A stretch of DNA of 42,874 bases from Acidobacteriaceae bacterium (lineage in GTDB: Bacteria > Acidobacteriota > Terriglobia > Terriglobales > Acidobacteriaceae): the NCBI GenBank assembly GCA_030038195.1, contig JASHPJ010000121.1:1-42874 (forward strand), written 5' to 3'. Below are positions 33,683 through 41,858 of the stretch, piece after piece (positions within the stretch are counted from its first letter, which is position 1; each line of letters begins with the position of its first letter). A model generated the notes under the pieces. That model was not told the origin of the DNA and did not search any database. It saw nothing but the letters and a program-made list of their open reading frames with translations. The translations under genes were made by a program, and so were the position numbers.

Positions 33683-33835
33683 AAGCTGTTTCATACTAGA
33701 TTCCGGCAGCTTTCAGGCTCTCCCTCAGGGGCTAAAGCCCCAGATTTTACGCGGCTTTTCGCGGTACCCTTCGGCAAGCTCAGGACAGGCTCGAAGCCGT
33801 GCCCTTTCAAAGCCAGATTATGAAACAGCTTGTAG
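33679..33835. mobile_element. Second, different TIR element abutting copy 1 (157 bp)
   Basis: Terminal inverted repeats CTAGAAGCTGTTTCATA (33679-33695) and, reverse-complemented from 33835, CTACAAGCTGTTTCATA differ at one base. The interior includes GGGGCTAAAGCCCC and a CTTCGGCAAGCTCAGGACAG segment, both reminiscent of short intergenic repeats common in Acidobacteria and other environmental genomes (recalled, not searched). No coding capacity. It shares the four bases CTAG with the end of the neighbouring element. Confidence 0.7.
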
Positions 33836-33909
33836 TGGAATCGGTAACTGCACCAACGATCGAGCCATAGCCCCGGAATTAACATTGATCGAATAGAGCG
33901 TGTCAATAC

Positions 33910-33970
33910 TACCCATCGATAAATACGATGGGTATGGAGGATTGTCAATCAGTGTGTTCGAAATTATGAA
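33910..33970 (+). promoter_or_regulatory. Inverted repeat and promoter of the cupin-dehydratase-glycosidase operon
   Basis: A perfect 9-bp inverted repeat TACCCATCG (33910-33918) / CGATGGGTA (33926-33934) around ATAAATA is followed by a promoter-like pair TTGTCA (33942-33947), 17-nt spacer, TATGAA (33965-33970). The start codon is at 34051. The repeat is unlike the GntR-type sites elsewhere and is a candidate operator for an activator or repressor acting just upstream of -35. Confidence 0.5.
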
Positions 33971-34050
33971 TGCATGAATCGTGGAATCATCTGGTACAGT
34001 TTCATCCGGAGAACAGATTCTCACTTCTTGATTTTTCTTTGGAGCTTCAA

Positions 34051-34479
34051 ATGCTGATCAAGCAGTTCAGCGAGGGCGAATCCTTCCGGTGCGCCGGCAA
34101 TGATTTCGTGATGCTGCTTCCACGCGACGAGACCAAAGCGTGCGAGGTTGTGCTTCAGATTGTTCGCCCTGGAGCCACAACTCCCTCGAATACGCATGAA
34201 ACGTTCATGCAGATTTACTTGCTCTGGAGCGGCAGGGCAAAGGTGGTTATCGGCTCCGAGTCCGCGGAGGTGTCAGCACCTGCGATCGCCTTTGTTCCGC
34301 CGCGCGCAATCCACTGGGTAGAGAATCTTTCACCGGACCAGGAGCTTCGTTATCTCTACGTCAGCGTCTGGCCCGACGGGATTCCGGCGGAGGAGTTTGA
34401 AGGCGGGTGGAAACACGTGTACGGGAAGATCATCGACGGTTATGTCAACCGTGGGTATCCGGTTGACGCCGAGAAATAG
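34051..34479 (+). CDS. Small cupin-domain protein
   Basis: 142 aa from ATG 34051 (GGAG 6 nt upstream). It is a single cupin: IVRPGATTPSNTHETFMQIYLLWSGRAKVVIG forms the first motif, with His and Glu in THETF as possible metal ligands, and SAPAIAFVPPRAIHWVENLS the second, with His in AIHWV. It has no export signal, so it is cytoplasmic. Small cupins in sugar-acid operons can be epimerases, lyases of keto-uronates or sensors; no specific activity can be read here. It starts the operon and is 12 bp from the enolase-superfamily gene, which makes action on the same substrate likely. Confidence 0.8.
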   Translation: MLIKQFSEGESFRCAGNDFVMLLPRDETKACEVVLQIVRPGATTPSNTHETFMQIYLLWSGRAKVVIGSESAEVSAPAIAFVPPRAIHWVENLSPDQELRYLYVSVWPDGIPAEEFEGGWKHVYGKIIDGYVNRGYPVDAEK

Positions 34480-34491
34480 GACAGGCTGGCA

Positions 34492-35598
34492 ATGCGAATT
34501 ACTGATATCGCGATCAGCGTGGTAGCCAATCCTCATTCCGCGATGGTGACGGCCGGTGTGAAGGGCGGCAAGGCTTCGCACGATGTTGTATTCCTTCAAA
34601 TCAAGACGGACGAAGGACTAGAAGGCCATGCCTTTGCGTGGGGTGGCCGGAGCGGCCAGGCCACTGCGCATTTGATCGCCAGCATCATTCGACCCCTGAT
34701 GATCGATCAAGACCCCCTGGACCGCGAACTGCTTTGGCAGCGGGTGCGAAAGATGGACCGGTGGTGGGGCTTTTTGCCGATTTATGCACACGGACCAGTC
34801 GATGTGGCACTGTGGGATTTAGGCGCGAAGGCCGCGGGACTTCCGCTCTACCGGTTCCTGGGAGCGTATCGCACAAAACTGCCTGCCTATGCGAGCTCAT
34901 TGATTCTTCCCACCGTGGATGCGTTTGTGCAGCAGGCGCAGGAGTATCGCACCAGAGGTTACCGGGCCTACAAGATTCATCCCTGGGGCGACCCGATGCG
35001 AGACATCGAAGCCTACCGGGCATTGCGTTCCGAGCTTGGCAGCGAAATGGTGCTGATGACCGATCCCGTAGCCGGATACTCGCAACAACAGGCGCTCAGG
35101 ATTGGCCGGGAACTCGAGCGACTGGATTACAGGTGGTTCGAGGAGCCGCTTTCAGACTATGACCTGTATGGCTATCAAGAGTTGTGCCGCAGCCTAGACA
35201 TCCCTGTCGCCGGCGTGGAATCGACGCCTGGAGGCCTGTTTGCGACAACGCAGTACCTGACGCAGCGCGCAATCGATATTGTCCGCAGTGACGTCTCGTG
35301 GAAGGGAGGCGTTACAGGCTTGATGAAGACTGCCGCTCTTTGCGAAGCTTTCGGCGTCAATTGCGAAGTGCATACGACGACGAATGCGCTGCTGGATATG
35401 GCCAATCTTCACGTCAGTTGCGCCATTTCGAATTGCGAATATTTTGAGGTTCTCATTCCACAGGAACCATTCTGCTTTGGGGTGCGGAATCCGATCACGA
35501 TCGACCAGGATGGCTACGTGCACGCTCCGGAAGGAAACGGTATCGGCGCGGATATCGATTTCGACCTGCTCGACAACCACCTGATCTGCAAGGTATGA
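34492..35598 (+). CDS. Mandelate racemase/muconate lactonising enzyme family protein, third member (KxH type)
   Basis: 368 aa. Capping domain to ~125 (HGPVDVALWDLGAKAAG), then the barrel with Lys161-x-His163 (YKIHPWGD), Asp191 (MTDPVAGY), Glu217/218 (WFEEPLSDYD), Glu243 (GVEST), Asp267 (RSDVSWKGG) and His294 in CEVHTTTNA. The active site is clearly different from the two galactonate-dehydratase-like copies in this window: K-x-H in the second barrel strand and no 'PHNP.GP' block. It is a sugar-acid dehydratase or racemase/epimerase of unassigned specificity. It lies 12 bp after the cupin and 70 bp before the glycosidase, all plausibly one transcript. Confidence 0.88.
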   Translation: MRITDIAISVVANPHSAMVTAGVKGGKASHDVVFLQIKTDEGLEGHAFAWGGRSGQATAHLIASIIRPLMIDQDPLDRELLWQRVRKMDRWWGFLPIYAHGPVDVALWDLGAKAAGLPLYRFLGAYRTKLPAYASSLILPTVDAFVQQAQEYRTRGYRAYKIHPWGDPMRDIEAYRALRSELGSEMVLMTDPVAGYSQQQALRIGRELERLDYRWFEEPLSDYDLYGYQELCRSLDIPVAGVESTPGGLFATTQYLTQRAIDIVRSDVSWKGGVTGLMKTAALCEAFGVNCEVHTTTNALLDMANLHVSCAISNCEYFEVLIPQEPFCFGVRNPITIDQDGYVHAPEGNGIGADIDFDLLDNHLICKV

Positions 35599-35668
35599 GC
35601 CTTGGCGAAAGCAAGACCTCAAGGTCCTCTATGGCTGTTCGTTTTGAAATGGCATAGGCGGGAGATTC

Positions 35669-38350
35669 ATGACAAGGGAGAAGAGCAGAAGCAGGCCGGG
35701 GTTCATTCCCGGCCTGTTGGCATCGGCGGCGGCCGGAGTTCTGGCCGTGTGCACGGTGGCTGGCGCAACGCCGGTGAAAGTGATTACGGACAAGAACGCC
35801 ACGCCGCGCGAACTCTACGGTGCAGAAAAGCTTCGCACCGCAGTCGCCGATCTTGCCACCGCGCCGCGCCAGGCGCGCATCGTCGCCGCACTGCGCACCG
35901 CGCCCGAGCTCAGGCACTTCAATCTCCCTGCATTCCGGCCACAGGCTGAAGAAGCCTTCCTCATCAAACAACTTGGCAACACCTGGGTCGTCGCCGGCTC
36001 CGATCCCTCCGGCGTCCTCTATGGCGAGCTTGAACTCGCCGATCGCATTCGCGCCGCGCATGCGCTGCCTGCCGGCATCGATGACATGGAACATCCCGCG
36101 CTCAAGCTGCGCGGCGCCTGCATCGGCATGCAGAAGCAGGAGATCACCTATGAAGGCGCCGAATACGACTATCCCTACACGCCGCAGAACTTTCCCTTCT
36201 TTTACGACAAGACCGAATGGATCAAGTATCTCGACATGCTGGCTGAGGCACGCTACAACACGCTCTATCTCTGGAACGGCCATCCTTTCACGAGCATGCT
36301 GAAACTGCCGAAATATCCTGAGGCGCAGGAGTTGCCTACCGCGCAGCTCGATGAGAACATCGCGATGTTCAAATGGCTTACCGCCGAGGCAGACAAGCGC
36401 GGCATTTGGGTCCTTCAGGGCTTCTATAACATCCATCTCTCGCACGCCTTTGCCCGCGCGCATCATCTGCCCTATCACCTCTCTGCGCCTGATCCCGTCG
36501 CCACCGCCTACACGCGCTACGTCATCTCCGAATTTGTCCGCGAGTATCCGCACGCGGGCCTCATGATAACCCTCGGCGAAGCACTCTCGCCTTACTACGG
36601 CGCAGAGTGGCTCACGCAGGCCATCATTCCCGGCGTCAAAGACGGACTCAAGGAGCTGGGTATCACTACCGAGCCACCCATCGTCGTCCGCGCGCACGCC
36701 ACCGACATCGACGCGGTGATGAAAGCTGCGCTTCCGCTGTACTCCAACATCGACACTATGTTCAAGTGGAACGGCGAATCACTTACCTGGACCAACGTCC
36801 GTGGCCCGGTCCTCGACCGCTTCAAGATGCTTGCGGAAAACTCCAACGTCGCCATCGCCAACGTTCACCTGCTCTCGAATCTCGAACCTTTCCGCTGGGG
36901 CGATCCCGACTTCATCCGCCAGACGCTCGCCAACTTTCAGCGCATCGGCATCGGTGGACTTCATCTTTATCCGCTCCGCTACTGGGACTGGCCCTACGCC
37001 GGCGACAACACTGAGCCGCCGCTGCTGCAAACCGATCGCGACTGGATCTGGTTCGCCGCCTGGGGCCGCTACGCATGGAATCCCAATCGCGACCCAGAAA
37101 AAGAGCATGCCTACTGGGTTGCGCAATTCGCGGACAGGTTCGGCAGCGCGGAAGCTGGCGAAAAGCTTCTCGCTGCCTATACGCTCGCCGGTCCCTGCCA
37201 GCCGCGTCTTTTGCCACGCATTGGCATTACCGAAGGCAATCGCCAGGCCTTCACGCTGGGCATGACCATGCCGCAGCTCATTGATGCCGCGCGCTTCAAC
37301 CCCGCCGTCACTCTCTGGACCGGCGACGCGCCTGACGGCGAGCGGCTCAACGAATACGTCGAAGAAGAAGTGAAGCACGAGCCGCATCACGGCGAAACAC
37401 CCATCGCCATAAGCGACGAGACCGTCGAGGCTTCGCGCCAGGCCCTTGAAGCTGCGCAGGCCACCGCGCCTTACGTCACTCAAGACAAAGCCGAGTACGA
37501 GCGCATCGTGAACGACATGCGCGCCATCCACCAGCTCATGCTCTTCTACAACGCGAAGACCAAGGCCGCCGAGCAGGTGCTGCTCTACGGCTACGATCAC
37601 GATACCGCGCATCTGCACAGCGCAGAATCTCTGCTTGCAGAAAGCGTTGACCGGTTCCGCGAGCTAACCGCTATCGCCGGCCCTGCCTATCGCACTGCCA
37701 CCAGCATGGAAACCTCGCAGCGCCAGATTCCCTTTCGCGGCGGCATGGAAAACTTTCCTAACTGGCAGCAGTGCCTGCCCATGTACGAAAAAGAGCTCGT
37801 CACCTTTCGCAAGCGGCTCGCGCAGCTAAGCTCCGGCGAAACTATCGATCAGAGCAAGCCTGTCGAAACGTTTCCGCAGGTCGCTTTCACGCTTGAGCCT
37901 GGAGCCGGCGAAACTTTCACCGTAGAAAAAGGCGCGAGCCTCTTCACCGGTTCCAACGCAGCCATCACCGATCTCGCGCCCGGGCTCACCGGCATGAAAG
38001 GCATCCGCATCGCGCCGCGCGAAGGTGGCACACTCCACTTTCGTCTCGCCCAGGACGCGCAAATCCTCGTCGGCTTCGTGAGCAACGCCTCCAGGAAAAG
38101 TTCGGTGCTCGATCCAGAAACCGAGCAGTGGAATCTTGTGTTATTGAACGCCCTGAGCGCCGCCAGGATAGCGCCCATGGCCGCCTGGACCAAGCCGCTT
38201 CCCGCTGGCGAAAACGAGCTTGATCTTGGCAAAGGCGAATACGTCGTGCTCGGTTTCATCCCCGCCGACCTGCACGTCGTGCCGCACATCAACTTCGTCC
38301 GGCAGGCTGCAGGCAACGCTACGCCAAACCTCGATTGGCTCTTCGAGTAG
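35669..38350 (+). CDS. Exported alpha-glucuronidase-like glycosidase of uncertain family
   Basis: 893 aa with a Sec-type signal (GLLASAAAGVLAVCTVAGATP), unlike the Tat signals of the other hydrolases. Residues ~36-130 form a GH20b/GH67-like N-terminal domain (VVAGSDPSGVLYGELELADRIR). The TIM barrel follows: KLRGACIG, EWIKYLDMLAEARYNTLYLWNGHPF, LMITLGEALSPYYG (Glu304), VVRAHATDIDAVM (His343) and FKWNGESLTW (Glu370), then GIGGLHLYPLRYWDWPYAG. A helical part and a C-terminal segment complete it. Glu304 and Glu370 are candidate catalytic residues. It resembles proteins called alpha-glucuronidase family but is too divergent for a safe substrate. Last gene of the cupin operon; a terminator-like hairpin follows and a LysR gene converges on it. 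Confidence 0.8.
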   Translation: MTREKSRSRPGFIPGLLASAAAGVLAVCTVAGATPVKVITDKNATPRELYGAEKLRTAVADLATAPRQARIVAALRTAPELRHFNLPAFRPQAEEAFLIKQLGNTWVVAGSDPSGVLYGELELADRIRAAHALPAGIDDMEHPALKLRGACIGMQKQEITYEGAEYDYPYTPQNFPFFYDKTEWIKYLDMLAEARYNTLYLWNGHPFTSMLKLPKYPEAQELPTAQLDENIAMFKWLTAEADKRGIWVLQGFYNIHLSHAFARAHHLPYHLSAPDPVATAYTRYVISEFVREYPHAGLMITLGEALSPYYGAEWLTQAIIPGVKDGLKELGITTEPPIVVRAHATDIDAVMKAALPLYSNIDTMFKWNGESLTWTNVRGPVLDRFKMLAENSNVAIANVHLLSNLEPFRWGDPDFIRQTLANFQRIGIGGLHLYPLRYWDWPYAGDNTEPPLLQTDRDWIWFAAWGRYAWNPNRDPEKEHAYWVAQFADRFGSAEAGEKLLAAYTLAGPCQPRLLPRIGITEGNRQAFTLGMTMPQLIDAARFNPAVTLWTGDAPDGERLNEYVEEEVKHEPHHGETPIAISDETVEASRQALEAAQATAPYVTQDKAEYERIVNDMRAIHQLMLFYNAKTKAAEQVLLYGYDHDTAHLHSAESLLAESVDRFRELTAIAGPAYRTATSMETSQRQIPFRGGMENFPNWQQCLPMYEKELVTFRKRLAQLSSGETIDQSKPVETFPQVAFTLEPGAGETFTVEKGASLFTGSNAAITDLAPGLTGMKGIRIAPREGGTLHFRLAQDAQILVGFVSNASRKSSVLDPETEQWNLVLLNALSAARIAPMAAWTKPLPAGENELDLGKGEYVVLGFIPADLHVVPHINFVRQAAGNATPNLDWLFE

Positions 38351-38373
38351 AGAAGCTCAATCGAAATCAAAAC

Positions 38374-38421
38374 AAATCCCCGTTTCTGCTCCATTCCATT
38401 TCAGGGGATGAATGGGGATTT
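38374..38421. terminator. Bidirectional terminator-like inverted repeat
   Basis: AAATCCCC (38374-38381) pairs with GGGGATTT (38414-38421), flanked by A-run on the left and TTTTG on the right, with an inner CATTC/GAATG pairing in the loop. It sits between the stops of two convergent genes (38350 and 38465), so it can end transcription in either direction. Confidence 0.55.
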
Positions 38422-38464
38422 TGCTTGCAGCCGATCGGTGGGATTCAGCCGCGAGCTGCCGGAG

Positions 38465-39385
38465 TCACGACTCGGATGATCCTACCCTGCTTGAAAGCGC
38501 TTTAATCACCTGGACAGCCAGCTTCTGTGCAATCGGCGCTATCACGCTGACGCGCGGCACGACGAGGGCAAGATCACGCTCAATCCGGAATTTGCGTATG
38601 CGCAAGATATGCAGCATGGCTCCTTGTGAGCCCGAGACGCAACAGAGTGGAAGAATGGCAGCACCAAGACCTGCTCGCACAAGCGCCTTGATGGTCTCAA
38701 TGTTTTCCATCTCCATGGAAACCCGCGGAATAACACCCATTTCGCTGAACTGCCGATCGAGAACGCGCTGCATGGTCGAGCCCTGCAGATAGGAGATGAA
38801 AGGGACCTCGCTGATGGCGTGCGGATCAATCTGCTGCCGGTTCGCAAGCGGGTGGTTGTTACTGACCACATACACCAGCTCCTCACGGAGAACAGGCACA
38901 ATTTCTACAGCCGGCCTCGGTTTCATCGGCTGCATGACAACCGCCATATCAAGCATTTGCTGATCGACCTTTTGAAGCAGCTCTTCTGTCGAGCCGGTCA
39001 CAACGATGAGCTCGACTTCAGGGTAGCGGCGCTGAAATGCGCTGAGAATCTTAGGCAGCAGGTAGGTCACCGTCGTTGCGCCGGACCCGAGCCGGATAGT
39101 TCCACGCTCGACCCGGCTCAGCTCCCGAACTGCAGCATCTGCGTTTTGAAGCTCCTGAAAAATGCGATCGACATACGGCAAAAGGCGCTCTCCCGCATTA
39201 CTGAGCAGTACGCGCCTCTTGGTTCGCCGGAACAGCGCAGCCCCAAGTTCCTCTTCCAGGCGCTTGATATGCAGGCTAATAGTTGACTGAGAAAGATGAA
39301 GGATATCGCTGGCGCGGGTAAAACCACCCGATCGAGCCGCTTCCCGGAAGACTTTCAGTTGATGCAGATCCATCGAAAACCTCAA
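38465..39385 (-). CDS. LysR-family transcriptional regulator
   Basis: 306 aa, typical LysR size. The N-terminal winged HTH covers ~1-62 (MDLHQLKVFREAARSGGFTRASDILHLSQSTISLHIKRLEEELGAALFRRTKRRVLLSNAGE), followed by a periplasmic-binding-protein-like effector domain (GTIRLGSGATTVTYLLPKILSAFQRRYPEVELIVVTGST, LVYVVSNNHPLAN). Such regulators usually control a divergent operon and respond to a pathway intermediate. Here the divergent unit is the truncated RraA-like gene, an SDR and an MFS carrier. The short AT-rich gap (39386-39428) contains the dyad-rich stretch around CAATTGATTG that could hold its binding site. Confidence 0.93.
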   Translation of the reverse strand: MRFSMDLHQLKVFREAARSGGFTRASDILHLSQSTISLHIKRLEEELGAALFRRTKRRVLLSNAGERLLPYVDRIFQELQNADAAVRELSRVERGTIRLGSGATTVTYLLPKILSAFQRRYPEVELIVVTGSTEELLQKVDQQMLDMAVVMQPMKPRPAVEIVPVLREELVYVVSNNHPLANRQQIDPHAISEVPFISYLQGSTMQRVLDRQFSEMGVIPRVSMEMENIETIKALVRAGLGAAILPLCCVSGSQGAMLHILRIRKFRIERDLALVVPRVSVIAPIAQKLAVQVIKALSSRVGSSES

Positions 39386-39428
39386 TTTACAAAAACTAAT
39401 TTATGAATTGTACCAATTGATTGCAAAA

Positions 39429-39677
39429 ATGATAGATTCATCCTTCGCGATGAAACCTCAATCAAGCATCGGACTTCTCCAGTTGCTGCGCGAGCGGCTG
39501 TTCACGGCTGGAATCAGCGACATCCTGGATCGGGAAGGGTGCCGGCGCCAGTTCCTTCCGCAGCCCATCAAGCCGCTCCACCCGGCGCATCGCGTGTTCG
39601 GCCGCGCATTGCCGGTGCGCATCGGCGATGGAACCGGGCCGCAAAGCCGTCCCTTCGGCCATTATGGAATACTGTGA
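39429..39677 (+). pseudogene. Truncated RraA-like gene
   Basis: The frame from ATG 39429 (or 39450) gives about 80 residues matching only the N-terminal third of the RraA-like protein encoded at 24319-24981: LRERLFTAGISDILDREGCRRQFLPQPIKPLHP...VFGRALPV corresponds to MKEQLFTAIVGDVLDLHGYHHQFLPPECRPLRP...CGRAMTV. After RPFG the sequence diverges into a stop, and the catalytic RD motif and C-terminal barrel strand are absent; only 48 bp remain before the next gene. It looks like an internal deletion in the first gene of the LysR-controlled operon. Confidence 0.78.
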
Positions 39678-39725
39678 GACGCTGGCGGACCACAACCTAC
39701 TTTGGTAATAAGAATAAGGATCAAA

Positions 39726-40502
39726 ATGCAAAATCAGCCAAGCGTATCAGAAGTATTTTCATTGAAGGACCAATTGGCAATTGTCACCGGAGGGGGGACG
39801 GGACTCGGTTTCGCGATGGCTTCCTGCTTTATTGCGGCGGGAGCACGCGTCGTGATTACCGGGCGCCGCACACAGGTTCTGCAGCAGGCGGCTGAGCTGC
39901 TCGGCGACCATGCATTCGCCTGGCAGCACGATGTAACGGATCTCGCAAGCACGGATGATCTTATCTCGAAAATCGTTCAGGAGCATGGCGCTCCCAGCAT
40001 CCTCGTAAACAATGCGGGCGTACACGTCAAGAAACCTGTCGAAGAGCACAGCATCGAAGACTTTCAGCGTGTGCTGACCACGCACGTTGACGGCGCCTTC
40101 GCAATGACGCGCGCAGTGGTCCCCGCTATGAAGGCCGCCGGAAGCGGAAGTATCCTCTTTATCGCCTCAATGAGCTCGATCCTGGGCATACCGAATGTCG
40201 TGGCTTACACGGCGGCCAAGTCCGCCTATGTGGGCATGGTCCGCGGACTGGCTACCGAACTGGGCTCTTCGAATATTCGCGTGAATGCGATTGCGCCCGG
40301 CTGGATTCAAACTCCGATGCTCGATGAAGCGCTCTCGGGAGATTTGACGCGCAAGAACAAGATTCTTGCACGAACGCCCCAGAACCGATTTGGCTCTCCG
40401 GAGAACATCGGATGGTCGGCCGTGTTTCTCTGCAGCCGGGCCGCCTCCTTTATTAACGGTGTTGTGTTACCCGTCGATGGCGGTGCGAGTATCGGCTTTT
40501 AA
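39726..40502 (+). CDS. SDR-family oxidoreductase (KduD/gluconate-5-dehydrogenase-like)
   Basis: 258 aa from ATG 39726 with AAGGA upstream. It carries the cofactor loop TGGGTGLG, an Arg-Arg after strand 2 (VVITGRRTQ) that favours NADP(H), NNAG, FIASMSS with the catalytic Ser and YTAAK for the Tyr-x3-Lys pair, then VNAIAPGWIQTPM and LPVDGG. The overall pattern is that of 2-deoxy-D-gluconate 3-dehydrogenase/gluconate 5-dehydrogenase proteins, which reduce or oxidise keto-sugar acids. Only 2 bp separate its stop from the MFS start, so coupled translation is very likely. Probable task: interconvert a keto-uronate or keto-aldonate imported by that carrier. Confidence 0.92.
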   Translation: MQNQPSVSEVFSLKDQLAIVTGGGTGLGFAMASCFIAAGARVVITGRRTQVLQQAAELLGDHAFAWQHDVTDLASTDDLISKIVQEHGAPSILVNNAGVHVKKPVEEHSIEDFQRVLTTHVDGAFAMTRAVVPAMKAAGSGSILFIASMSSILGIPNVVAYTAAKSAYVGMVRGLATELGSSNIRVNAIAPGWIQTPMLDEALSGDLTRKNKILARTPQNRFGSPENIGWSAVFLCSRAASFINGVVLPVDGGASIGF

Positions 40503-40504
40503 CG

Positions 40505-41698
40505 ATGGCTGATCTCATGTTCAGACGGCGCTGGTGGATTGCGGGCCTGCTGTTTCTGTCCACCTTGTTCAATTACTTCGACCGGCAGATTCTTTCCCTG
40601 GTAAGCCCGCTTCTTCGCGTCGACTTTTCTCTGTCGGCAAGCCGGTACTCGCTCTTGCTGGACGCTTTTCTGCTCGGTTATACATCTCTCCAATTCCTTG
40701 CCGGCTGGCTCGTGGATCGTCTTGGCGCACGAACCGGGTTAATGCTTGCCATGCTGTGGTGGTCGGCAGCCGGAGCGCTCGCAGCCGCTGCCCGGAATCC
40801 GGCGCAACTGGCACTGTGCTTATTTCTGATGGGCGTCGGCGAAGCGGCCAACTGGCCCAGCGCCGTGAAGGCCATTCAAGAGTGGTTTCCCGCCGATCAA
40901 CGTGCCGCGGCCGTGGGCTTTTTCAATGCCGGTTCTTCGGCAGGCGCAGTGCTTGCGCCATTCGTCGTATCCAGGCTGGCGCTGCACTATTCCTGGCGCG
41001 CGGCCTTCCTCAGTAGCGGAGTGCTTGGCTTGTTGTGGGTAGGGCCGTGGAGGTTCTTGTATCGGCGGCCTGGGCACACAGATCAGATCCGGCACGCTCC
41101 ACAAGCTGGCATGGCATTTCTTGCCGATGTCCGTGCCTGGGGAATTATCTTTGCGCGCTTCTTTGCCGACTCCATCTGGTTCTTTTACGTATTCTGGCTC
41201 CCCGATTATCTCTCGCGCGTTCAATCGCTCTCGCTGCGGGCAATCGGCGCAACAGCGTGGATCCCATTTGCCGCTGCGGCGGCGGGAAACTTCGCAGGCG
41301 GCGCGGCGTCAGGCTATCTCATCCGGAATGGGAGACGCACCGTGCAATCGCGGTTAACTGTCATGGCTGCCGCAGCATTTGTCATGTCTGCGGGCGCCCT
41401 GATTCGCTACTGCCACGAGCCCTCCATTGCGATCTCCCTGATCAGCGTCATTGTTTTCGCCTACAGTACGTGGGCAGCCAACGTGCTTACTCTTCCAAGC
41501 GACCTGTTCTCTCCAGCCGCAGTTGCTACCGTTACAGGGACTGCAGGCACCATCGCCGGATTAGGAGGCGTCCTTACCACTTATCTCGCCGGTCACATCA
41601 TCGATCACTACTCGTATGGCCCGGTCTTTGTCGGCCTGGGAATGCTGCCTCTCCTTGCGCTTGGTGTCAGCCTGCTGACCGCAAAATCCAAAGCCTAG
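40505..41698 (+). CDS. MFS transporter, anion:cation symporter family (hexuronate/aldonate type)
   Basis: 397 aa with about twelve hydrophobic helices. The first helix carries NYFDRQILSLVSPLL and loop 2-3 GWLVDRLGARTG, both typical of the ACS family (ExuT, GudP, DgoT); GVGEAANWPSAVKAIQEWFPADQRAAAVGFFNAGSSAGAVLAP is a near-diagnostic stretch. It imports organic anions, most likely a hexuronate or aldonate, with protons. It follows the SDR by 2 bp. Its TAG stop (41696-41698) is formed by the CTAG that is also the left terminus of the TIR element copy 2, so the element begins exactly where the gene ends. Confidence 0.93.
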   Translation: MADLMFRRRWWIAGLLFLSTLFNYFDRQILSLVSPLLRVDFSLSASRYSLLLDAFLLGYTSLQFLAGWLVDRLGARTGLMLAMLWWSAAGALAAAARNPAQLALCLFLMGVGEAANWPSAVKAIQEWFPADQRAAAVGFFNAGSSAGAVLAPFVVSRLALHYSWRAAFLSSGVLGLLWVGPWRFLYRRPGHTDQIRHAPQAGMAFLADVRAWGIIFARFFADSIWFFYVFWLPDYLSRVQSLSLRAIGATAWIPFAAAAAGNFAGGAASGYLIRNGRRTVQSRLTVMAAAAFVMSAGALIRYCHEPSIAISLISVIVFAYSTWAANVLTLPSDLFSPAAVATVTGTAGTIAGLGGVLTTYLAGHIIDHYSYGPVFVGLGMLPLLALGVSLLTAKSKA

Positions 41699-41858
41699 TG
41701 TCTTGAGCCTGAAGTTCGCACCACAAATAAGCTGTCATCCTGAGCAATGTTTGGCCGATTTTTCGGCCAAACAGAATCGAAGGTCAAAGATCCGCCGTGG
41801 CGGGACCTGCGGTTCGGGACTTCAACTTATGCTATGCACTTCAATTACAGGACACTAG
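41695..41858. mobile_element. TIR element, copy 2 (164 bp), between two convergent stop codons
   Basis: Left end CTAGTGTCTTGAGCCTGAAG (from 41695) and reverse-complemented right end CTAGTGTCCTGTAATTGAAG (from 41858) are imperfect inverted repeats with CTAG at both termini. The interior matches copy 1, including the identical 27-nt block 41777-41803, but the hairpin arms are GTTTGGCCGA (41749-41758) and TCGGCCAAAC (41763-41772), unrelated to those of copy 1. The two CTAGs provide the TAG stop of the MFS gene on the plus strand and of metE on the minus strand. No coding capacity; it may also act as a two-way terminator. Confidence 0.85.

Noticed and set aside
35495-36697. Open frame of 400 codons on the minus strand at the dehydratase/glycosidase boundary
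   Set aside because: Antisense to two well-supported genes, no domain and no ribosome site.
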